A stretch of 64,000 bases of DNA from Hexactinellida sp. DTS-2022 (Eukaryota > Porifera > Hexactinellida). Both the position numbers and the translations under genes were made by a program. The DNA is taken from positions 620,001-684,000 of the forward strand of contig JAPNXP010000014.1 of NCBI GenBank assembly GCA_028753945.1, read 5' to 3'. Positions within the stretch are counted from its first letter, which is position 1, and each line of letters begins with the position of its first letter. Under the pieces are notes generated by a model. That model was not told where the DNA came from. It saw nothing but the letters and a program-made list of their open reading frames with translations, and ran no database searches. Positions 50,458-62,400 of this stretch are shown here, piece after piece.

Positions 50458-53400
50458 ATGGAGGTTAGGCAGTACTCCAGCAGCTGTTCTCCCTTCGAAG
50501 ACGATCTCTGTTTCCAACCGACAGGGCCAGGTCCTGGGGACGGACTTGTTACCTTGTTATCTCCCGGCTTGTTGATACTGCCTCACTCAGTTCAGGTAGT
50601 GATTGGGAAATACAGTAATTTATGCTTATGTGAACATACAACGATCAATATGTTGTTCATAATAGAGACTTTATAATAAGAGAACTCAACTTAACCTGTG
50701 TTATTTGTATTTAAGAGGTTTTGAAAGGGACTGAAATAATGTTCATATTAACCGGAGTTTCGTATTAACCGTGTTCGTACTAACGAGGTTATACTGTACA
50801 CATTAATAATACAGTCAGGTCTGCTTATTATGAACAAGATTTCGTCTGCTTAATAAGATGTTTTTATTATGAACAAACCATATGGTCCCAATTTAACATT
50901 TACATAGGGTTTGTATTTTAATACGAACACTATTTCAGTCCCTTTCAAAACCTTTTAAATACAAATAACACCGGTTAATACGAATTCCGGATAAGGCGAA
51001 CACATTTGTCGGTCCCCTGGTGTTCCTACTAACGAGGTTCTACTATAATAATGCTGGGCCAACCAACTAATTGAAGACGTTTATTATTCACATCATGAAT
51101 GTAGTTTTAACAGTTTTAAATTCAGTGGTAAATATCGAAAAACTTTATAACTCTGTAGATTCCTGGGAATTGGAATGAACACGACAACGAAAGCCTGGAT
51201 GTGTGTTCATCTCAGAAGAATCAGGTTTCTCGAAAGAACAGATCTCAGAGATTACCCAGCATTGACCAGCCCCTGTCTAGGAACAATAGAAATAACAAAG
51301 GTATGCAACGGTTGTTATATAATAATATAATTATGGCTAGAATAACACTTGTTGCAAAATATTGGATTAATACTAATCTGTTGATTGCAATATCTCAGGG
51401 ATTAATACAGTAGAACTCGGTTATAACGTACCCCCTCGGGAATGGAAAACAAGTACGTACGTATTATCCGAGTGTACATAGAGATGCATTCTGTTTTATA
51501 AACTTGGTTAAAAAAGTGGTACGTATTAAGCCGAAGTATGTACTAACCCAGGTAAGTTATAACCGAGTTCTACTGAGTTTGTATTGAATAAACAGTATAC
51601 TTTCGTTAGTAGGAACACGGAAAAGGCGAAATATCGGTTTAAGAGTACAAAGTTTATTCCCCTAGTCTATACAAATGCATGCAATTGACTCCGGTTAATA
51701 CGAATTTCCTGATAATACCAACAAATTTCAACAGTTCCCTGGTATTCGTATGGATACCCCTAACTTATACAAATGTACGTAAGTTAATACGAATTCCTGG
51801 ATGATACGAACATATTTCAACAGTCCCTTGGTATTCCAATTAATTCCCCTAGCCTATACAAATGTACCTAAGTTAATACGAATTCCTGGACAATACGGAC
51901 ATATTTCAACAGTCCCTTGGTGTTTCTATTAATTCCCCTAGCCTATACAAATGTACCTAAGTTTACACGAATTCCGGATAATACGGACATATTTCAACGG
52001 TCCCCTGGTGTTTCTATTAATTCCCCTAGCCTATACAAATGTCGTAAGTTAACACGAATTTCCGGATAATACGAACATATTTCAACGATCCCCTGGTGTT
52101 CCTATTAACGAGTCTACTGCATAGTGTGTGAGACTGTGGCTAAATAGGTGCGCGCTTCCCTCCCTCCACCCGAAACACGGGAAAGAAGATACCCGGCGTC
52201 AAGAAGAAGTTTGTGGTTCGGACTCTGATATTCGCGAAACCGCGCGGGGTGTCCGAGGACGATAGCATGGCCATGGGGGACGAGTGGGGAACCGAGAGAG
52301 ACCCAGGGTTCGAGGACTGTCAGGAGGAAGCGGTGCCCTCTAATAAGAAGAAGAAAAAGGATAGAAAAACAGGTTATATGTACAGTCAGGTTCTGTTTAT
52401 GAGCATTCAAGGGACTAAATTGTGTTAATGATAGAGAGACTTCGTTATAAGCGAACTCAACTTAATACAAACTCTATGTAAGTTGTTAAATTGGGACCAT
52501 AAGGCTTGTTCGTGATAACAAGTTTTTCATATTATAAGCAGACGAAAAATTGTACACAATAAGCAGACCTGATTGTATTAGAAAGTTAATACATTAGTGT
52601 ATCCTCCGCTTAATTGGGTCAACATTTCACAGAATTTACGAACAGAATTATAGTTTGACTTTCAATATTTTTCCATTAATTGTGTCTGCTTATTAGGTCA
52701 AACTACCCTCCGAACAAAGTGACCCAATTATTATGATCCAAAAGTTTACTACTATTATCTAATAAATATTTCTAGCAACTCAAATTCCCAGTATGCCAAT
52801 TGAAATCAGCCAAATCCAAAGGTAGAATTATATTTATTGATTACAAATATTTAAAATTATATCTACGTAGTATACAGTATATAACTTATTACGATATTCT
52901 TATAATAAATCCTACTGATTACAATAGGGTGAATTTGAAACGGATTAATTTAATATGCATTTGGGTGTACCATTTTATCAATAGCTATTTCTATATAGAT
53001 ACATTGGTTGTGCAAAAGTATAATCTTTTTCTTATTCAAAATTGTTCAAATTCGTTTACCAATTCTTGTGTAACTAACACTATAGCAATTGCTACAATAT
53101 ATTAATTGCTATACATATTTAGCAACAATCAAATTTTGTGCAATTTTTCGGTAGAACTCGGTTATAACGTACCTAGTACATACAAGTTTAATACCCAAAT
53201 TTATAAAGCAGTATGTATTTCTTTGTAAGGTAAACTCAGTTAGTACGTACACTCGGATAATCGTACAGTAGAACCTCGTTAATACAAACACTATTTTAAC
53301 CCCCTCAAAGCTTTTCAATACAAATGATATTGATTAATGCGAATCCCGGTTAAGGCGAACACATTTTACGGTCCCCTGGTGTCCCTACTAACGAGGTTCT

Positions 53401-56400
53401 ACTGTATTTATTTCCATTCGAGGGGTACATTATAACCGAGTCACTGCATTACCATATTCACTAAGAAATAACTTATATGTAGACCGTCTATTTCTAGACC
53501 AGGTTTTCTTACACATACATTAGTATTACCCATAGACGGCAGGGCTTTTGGTCTACATAATTTATAGACGGTCTACAAATTTTTGGCTTATTGTATGGGC
53601 TTTTATAGACTGTCTACATATAAGGATGCTCATTATTTAACTGTTCCTACAAACAGAATCTATTACTGCATAACCATACCTACAAATAACTTGCTATTTA
53701 GGACATTTCCCAAACCGCTTCTAAACACAACCCCGCGACACACTCGCCCGCCTCACTGCCGACCTATAAAGTCTAAGAAGAGTCACAAGCGAGATTCCCA
53801 TTTCTGCGGCGGAGACATTAGCACGCAGGAGACCACCACGCCCGCGCCCAACAGCTCAGACAGCTCACACTCCAGTAACGAGAATAAAGCCAATCCGGAG
53901 ATCAGTAACTGTACAGAAATAGCTACCGATACTACGAATATAGGTAATAGCCAGTGTATATTGGTAAGCTTGATCAGTGGTGTTCGCCTATTAGCAATTT
54001 GCTGTCTATTTAGCATGTTAAATACAGTCGACTCCGCTTAATAGAGCCACCAGTTAATATATTTCTCCGCTTAATCGGGTCAAAATTTCACCTAATTTAT
54101 AGAATAATTCTTAACTAATTAAACACATCTATTTATAGATCAACCAAGGACTAATATATACGTCAGTTCCTCCAACCAATCGAATCCCCGCCTCAACTCC
54201 TCTACAGACTCAGATCACATTATGGATATTCCTCACTCGCCGCTAAATAACGTTAATATGAAACTTAAACCGAATTATTCTGAAAACTCAAGATCTTCTT
54301 CTGATGAGGAACCAAACAAAACTACCAAAATACAAACTACAAATTTAGCTACGAATACTCCATCAACTGACTTTAATGGAGTTATAATTACCACTCCATT
54401 TTTCGCTAAACCCGTTAAGTTACAAACTTCATTCAATACTGCTCGTGGTAGTAAGTACAGAAAGCGAAGTTCCTCCGCTCCCGGAATCGAGTGTTTAATC
54501 GCTCCACCTTTGCCTCCTAAACCGGGGAGAAGTATGACTCTAAAACCCTCGCTAAGACTCGCAAACAAAAAACTATCAAGCAGCTTTAGTACAAGTGACC
54601 TCACTCAGACTATTCGCCCAACTAGACCAGCACCCTTACCCCCTAACCAACCTCAATATGCTGTCCCTTCGTCCCCTGTATCATGTGACAGCGAATTTTG
54701 GAGTCAAGCCGACGAAGGAATTTACCCTCCAATGCCTCCTAAGAGAAACGCAAACACACGAATTATGCCGAAAGAAGAGTTCGATTGTCTACAAGAAAAT
54801 TGTGATAAAAAAGCTCAACTTACACGCACGAAAAGTATGGAAAATACGAATAAAATTGATTTCAGTGCAAGCTATCCGTTCTTTGGCGATGTCGCGTCAC
54901 AACCTAACGACAGCGAGGAGCGAGAGGAATGTATTCCCGTTTCTGATTTGAAGAAAATTCTTAGAAAGGACGCCACGCAATTTGATCTTTCAAGAGCCAA
55001 GTCTTTGGACTTTGAGTTTATCCAGACGGAAAATTTCACTCCATCGCCAAGTAATTATTATAGAGCTAGCTGAGCTTACTTATATATAACGGCTAAAATA
55101 AGGTTTTATCCAGGCACGCGAAAATTCCTCTCATAACAATAGAGTGAACTCCCGTTATAACGAAGTCGGATATAACGAAATAACCGCTTATACGAAATAG
55201 AGATTTTCCCCCAGAGCACTAAATGAATTAACTATTACCCGCTTATAACGAATATCCGGATATAACGAAGGGATTTACAGGTCTCAAGCACTTCGTTATA
55301 ACGAGAGTTCACTGTAAAACGAAATGAGTAATTTAAGCACGTAGGAGTGAGCTCATACTAAATCTATTCACGCATAAACTTTGCTTAAAATCAAAGCATG
55401 AGTCAACATCTCAATATAAAACCCGATTTCGCAAACGTGTAAAATTACCTTGCCAGTGCCTAAAATTACATTAAAAAAGGTGTTGGCCATTATACCAGTA
55501 ATTATTATAAATACAGTCGACTCCGCTTAATAGAGTCACCTCGGAACCAGGTTACTTTGACCCGATTAAGCGGAGAAATCTATTACCCTGTGGCTCTATT
55601 AAGCGGAGTCGACTGTATATATAATATACAGTTTATTGGCTATTCTTATAATATTCTCTCTATTAGGTTCCCAGCCCCCCCTTACGAGCATCGGCTATCT
55701 GACAGCCAGTATGCAAGATTCGGACAACAACTCTAACAGAGTTATAGACATGATCAACAAAGTTGCTCTTGAGGTAGCTATTAGTTATTAGTTATTAGGG
55801 GTAGTCCAAACCAGGGTTTTTTTTAAGGTTGAGACCTTGGTGTAATTCAGCAGCGGCCGTGGTGTAACTCAACACTGCAGCAGCTGCGGCCGACCCGAAT
55901 CGTGGTGTAACTTCCCAAAATCTTGGTGGCATTTTGCCACCAATAAGACCCTTAAAAAAAACCCTGGTCCAAACGATATATGTACTTATGTAAAATTTCC
56001 CGAAACATAAAATTCCAAATCAAGATTCCCGAAAAACCCTTTGTAATGCTTTTAGCATTCTGTAATGCACAATGGATGGTCTGTCACACATTGGTTAATT
56101 TGCCCTCCCTCCATTGGAATTTGGAAACGTTACGTAATCCCTTATTGACAATTTCGCGATTATTGTGAGCACATAGAAAGTATTAATTTTTTATTCAAAT
56201 GTTCAGAATAACACATTTTGCATATTTATTTCGTAATAATATTAATTTGATAAATCGTATATTTTTTGTAGAAAAATATGAAAATCGAGGTTAGAGATGT
56301 TACATCAGAAGAATCAGAATTAACAGGTTTGTAAATAGAAATACTTATTTATGTTATATATCTACCAACAGTCCAACACCTATATAAAACCAGGCTTCAA

Positions 56401-59400
56401 GGGTAAATTTGTATGTTAAAAAAATTATTTTGAAAAATACATTAGAAATGGTGTTAGCATACAAGTACAGTTCAAACCGGTTTTTTCTAGCCATTTCTTT
56501 TCAGATAAAAATATTAAGAAAAAACCGTTGAAAAATACAGTATAGTTGGAATTTCTTACAAAAGATTGCATTACTAATAGTTAGAATAAACCGATAAGTT
56601 AGAATAAACCCCAGTTAGAATATACCGGTTTCGACTGTACGTAATTCCATAACAATTACAGTAGAATCTGTTAAAACGGGGCACATAAGGAACTGGCTAA
56701 AATGACCGTTATATACAGGTGACTATACACAGGTTGATTATAATATGGGAAGTCTTGTGGGGACCTATTAAGTGTCGTATAAATAGGTGACCGATTACCG
56801 CTATACAAATTTTGGTGTTACATACATATTTGTTGTTGTTGTTTACATTCAACATGTAGTTCCTCCGCTCCAAATGTGCTCGAGTGCCAACCTATCTGCT
56901 TCTAACTACGAAGACTCGAAAGGAAAGAAATACAGATTCGTTCTAACAGTTCATCAGCTGTCTCCGGCCAAACAGCGCACTGGCAAGAAGTCCCACACAA
57001 CCCTACGTAGAGTAAAAGTCCCACTCTGGTCTAACCAAGATAAGGTACTAGCTAACTACACTCTCAATAAACTAATTTATAATACAGGTGCAGCCTAAGA
57101 CGTACCAATATTTACAAAACCACATAAATATTCGGGCTCCGCATTTAATTAACCCACAACCATATTGGTGCGGCATAAATGGTACATGTCCCAAGATTTA
57201 ATAGCTAAGTGTTGGAAATAATGCTAATTTATCTACTTAATGATCTATGACTCATAAATAATTGTGGTATATATATATATTGGAATAATTAGCCGGTTAA
57301 TTCCTGTATTAATTACGGTCTGTCTGTTAATTAAGGTAATAGCTGCAGGTCTTCACAAGAAACTTTCTATGAAAGAAATAAAGAGACAGGAAGTACGTTA
57401 TCCTCTTCAACAAATCCATATAAGGGCATACGTTACTATATCGGCCTACACCTTTTCAATACATATAAGGGCCGTTAAAACGTTACATTAGCTTACAATG
57501 GTAGTTAAACCAATGTGTTACATTTCTATTCTTTTGTATTATAAAATGGTCCAAAATTAGAAAAGGAAATTTTTTATTTCTTTACAAAAATGGCCTTACT
57601 AGTAGTATGTCTGAATTTACATAGAAAAGGTGTTGGCCGTTATATTAGTAACCCATTTACAGTTGACTCCGCTAAACAGGGTAAGTTTGTCCCAGGGTAT
57701 TTGACTCAATTAAGCGGAGAAATCAAATAACCGAATATTTTGAGTCAAACTCTAATTCCGTCCTATAAATCTTGTGAAATTTTGACACCATTAAGCGGAG
57801 AAATCTATTAACCGGTGGCTCTATTAAGCGGAGTCGACTTATTCTAATTCTGCAACAATCAGTTGGATATAAAAGGCATTCGATTATAAAGGAATATTAT
57901 TTCTAAAAATAGGCTATGTATGAGCTATACACAAGTGAAGTTTCGTATAAACTGAGTCTATCAATTCTGTTGAAATTCCGCAATGATTCACGTCTCAATC
58001 CGTTTCTCCCGGAAGAATACCGGATTTTGACACAGACAGACCAAACTCACTTATTCTCCAATTCCTGTGCTATGCTAGATTCAAGCAAAGTGTAAGTTTA
58101 TACAACAATAGATATGTTTCCAATTGTGCACATGATAATTGTTCGAATTACTTATAGAGTCAAGGTCTGCTTATTGTGAACAATTTTCGTCTGCTTATTA
58201 TAAAACATGAAAGACTTTTTATTATGATCCCAGTTTTATACCTTACTTAGGGTTTGTATTAAGTTGAGTTCGCTTATTGTAAAGTCTTTCTATTATGAAC
58301 AAGATTTTTTGTGCCGAAAAAAAAAATCCAAAAATTGCACAAAAGGGATTAAGTTTATGTTCCCATTATAAATGCGTTATAAATCCCCAAATTGCAGCCT
58401 GTCTTTTAATTTGATTTTTAATTTGATTCATCATAATTTTTTTCTTCTATACCCAAATATTTATTGTTTTATTTAGCATTGCAAGTGAAATGAGAAACAG
58501 AGTCGACAATTCATTAATGATAGAATCTATCACTGATATAATAATAAGGAATGTAAGTACAAATATATTCAAATTATTGCATTGTTTGTATGAAACTAAT
58601 TCAATTTATTATTCAGATCTCTCTATACGACTATTTCATACCTTATTGCAAGAATCAGTATTATCAGAATCTCAAATACAGAGAATTAATGTTAGTCGAT
58701 ATATAATATTGCTAACCTTTATATAGTTACATTTCATTACTATCAATGTTGTTCTCCTTAATAATTGTTAATGCAGTAGAACCTCGTTAGTACGAACACG
58801 GTTAATACGAATTTCCGGATAAGACGAACAAACAGTTCCACAAAATCAGGTCCCAAAATGGCTATTCGATGGGTATTACTCCGGATAAAGCGAACAAATT
58901 TTTACCGTCCGTTGGTGTTCGTATTAACGAGGTTCTACTGTAAAGTTTGTAATAGCAATTTCGCCTTAGTAATAGCAAGTTGCTTTAATACCGAAGCTAA
59001 CATTTAATGTTTTAAAGTTCGCCTATTTAGCCACCAAATTTCATGCAAAATGCGACTTACTTTATACAAGAATCACTGTACTATATAGTGTCTGCTTATT
59101 GTGAACTATTTTTCGTATGCTTATTATGAAAACTTTTTAATATGAACAAGCCCTATGGTCCTAAATTAACAACTTACATAGGGTTTGTATTAGATGAGTT
59201 CGCCTATTATTAAGTCTCTCTATTATGAACACAATTCAGGTCCCTTGAATGTTCATATTAATATAAGAAAGAATTGACTGTATTTATAACTTTGTTAGGA
59301 ACAACAATGCAAAGTTTGTAGAGGTCCTAACACACCTGGAGAGTGACAAGGAATGTCACAATTTGGACATAACCTCCTTTCTGATGCTGCCTGTACAGAG

Positions 59401-62400
59401 AATAACAAGATTGCCTCTACTTCTATCGGTATAGCATTTGTACAGTAAACTCTCGTTTTAACGAAGTGATTGGGACCTGTAAATTGCTTCGTTATATCCG
59501 GAATTTCGTTATATGCGGATAATAATTAATGTATTTTATGCTATGGGGGAAATATCCATTTCATTATAACCGGTTATTTCGTTATAACGGGAGTTCACTT
59601 TAAATGTACACTCTGATATAGAGTATTAACCTTTTTATGTCATTTCCCTTTTTGATCAGTTCCGATCCCCCTTGGATAAGGCAGGAATTAATTGAGTAAT
59701 GGACCTGAATAACAAATAATTACTAAATTAAAACAATAATTAATATAAATATAAGGTGTGTAATATTTTGTTTTGCCCTAATTTTGATTATTAATATTTA
59801 ATTTTAAGAACTGTTACAATAGACTCTCGTTAATATGAAACCAGGGGATCGTCGAAATTTGTTCCATTAACCGGAAATTCGTTCAACTGAAGTCACTTGC
59901 ATTCAATTGTATAGGCTAGGGGAATTAAACCTTATATATACTCGTTAACCGATATTCCCCTTATCCGATTCCTACTATCGAGAGTCTATTGTGTGTTTAA
60001 CTGAATTTGTTCTCATAATAATAATAATTTAATTCTAGAATATTCTTGATTATACACCTGAGAAACACGAAGATTACGCCTGTGTTAAGACTGCTCTGAT
60101 AAAGCTACAAGAAGTTAGTTGGTGTCAGGGAATTAATTATCCAGGAGCGCGAGACGCTCCTTTTGGAGTATGATTTTGGGGGAAAAATTAATTAGGAGCG
60201 CGAAAATTGGAATCTTCTCCTATACCGTAACATTAATTTGTGATTTAGGCGAATTAAAATTGGATCAGACCAGGATTAGGAGCGTATTTACAAATGGCTG
60301 TATAATACACTGATTGGTATATAAGCCATATTGCTGTACTTCGTATATTATATTTGTTACACAGATTGCATTCAAATGTGACATAGAGGCGCATAAGCAG
60401 AGCTCTCTAGAGGGATTGCACGCTATATCAACATCTCTATTGTACCCTCCCCTTGTTAAGGTGAGACTATCTCTAATTAACTTGATTAGTTAGATAGTTA
60501 GTTAGTTAGTTAGCTAGTTAGTTCGTTCATTCGTTCGTTAGTTAGTTAGTTAGTTAGTTAGTTCGTTCGTTAGTTAGTTAGTTAGTTAGTTAGTTCGTTA
60601 GTTAGTTAGTTAGTTAGTATTACCTTGGTAGTACGAACACCAAGGAACCGTCAAAAATGCGTTCTCCTTATCCGGAATTCGTACAAGTGTTTGAAAAGCT
60701 TGAAGAGGACTGAAATTGTGTTCGTACTAACGAGGTTCTACTATAATAAGTTAATTAGTTAGTTAGTTAGTTAGTTCGTTAGTTAGTTCGTTAGTTAGTT
60801 AGTTAGTTCGTATGTTCGTTAGCTAGTTACTTGGCTAGTTACTTAGTTAGATAGATAGTTAGTTTGCTAGTTAGTTGCTAGTTACTTAGTTAGATAGATA
60901 GTTAGTTAGCTAGTTAGTTGCTAGTTACTTAGTTAGATAGATAGTTAGTTAGCTAGTTACTTGGCTAGTTACTTAGTTAGATAGATAGTTAGTTAGCTAG
61001 TTAGTTGCTAGTTACTTAGTTAGATAGATAGTTAGTTAGCTAGTTAGTTGCTAGTTACTTAGTTAGATAGATAGTTAGTTAGCTAGTTACTTGGCTAGTT
61101 ACTTAGTTAGATAGATAGTTAGTTAGCTAGTTAGTTGCTAGTTACTTAGTTAGATAGATAGTTAGTTAGCTAGTTAGTTGCTAGTTACTTAGTTAGATAG
61201 ATAGTTAGTTAGCTAGTTACTTGGCTAGTTACTTAGTTAGATAGATAGTTAGTTAGCTAGTTACTTGGCTAGTTACTTAGTTAGATAGATAGTTAGTTAG
61301 CTAGTTACTTGGCTAGTTACTTAGTTAGATAGATAGTTAGTTAGCTAGTTACTTGGCTAGTTACTTAGTTAGATAGATAGTTAGTTAGCTAGTTACTTGG
61401 CTAGTTACTTAGTTAGATAGATAGTTAGTTAGCTAGTTAGTTGCTAGTTACTTAGTTAGATAGATAATTAGTTTGCTAGTTAGTTAGCTAGCTAGTTAGC
61501 TAGTTGCTTAGTTAATTTTATGATTCAACAGACTCTCGCTATTGTGGACCCGAAGAGACACCTGGTTAGGCGCGGAGAGATCTACAGGGTTCTGTGGAGA
61601 ACACGGAAGTTAATGAAACCTGAAATTAAATTCGAGAGAATACACTTAATTCTATTAACAGATATTGCCATAATCACAGCTCTACCTAAAAAATGGTAAT
61701 TTTAACAAAAATAGGATTAGTATTACAGTTGGATACCGGTTATAGGAACACGGAGTAGGGAATTATAGTAGAACCTCGTTAGTACGAACATCAACGGACG
61801 GTAGAAATTTATTCGCTTTATCGGGAGTTCGTATTAACCAGAGTAATATCCATTGGATAGCCATTGTAGGGACCTGATTTTTGTGGAACTGTTTGTTCGT
61901 CATATCCGGTAATTCGTATTAACCGTGTTCGTAATAAAAAGGTTCTACTGTATGTTATTTTCAATACTAATAAATTGAACCACAATCCCTTATATTTTGA
62001 AAATAACAATATTATGGGAAACGGTTGAATGTTCTTATTACAGGTAGGGTCCCAATCTCGGGATTAGATTTTTGAATTTCGGGATTATTTCTTTCTCTGA
62101 TATTAACAAAGCAATTATTATAAAGTCAAATGCTATCTTATCGCCTGATATATAATGCTATTTTAAAATATAATTTGTAAGGTTATTAATTATTTGTTGA
62201 ATTGAATAATCAGACAATTACAACTTAGTTTCAGCTAAATCTAAATTATGTCCTTTCAGTTTATAATATGGTATTGTTTGTCAATAAAATATAACGAATT
62301 CACAAACGTGAAAATTTGATAACATACTATTCATATAAATATACGTAACAATCTTACCGGGATTATTTACATTGACGATTAATTATTCCTCCTTGATTCA

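Noticed and set aside
52800-53105. Open frame running on from RhoGEF exon 4 (KSAKSKGRIIF...)
   Set aside because: After the GTAGAA donor the sequence becomes AT-rich intron-like with no recognisable protein character; kept only as a possible retained-intron form.
54275-54604. Minus-strand frame opposite the large RhoGEF exon
   Set aside because: No recognised domain; the plus strand carries the coherent proline-rich coding sequence.
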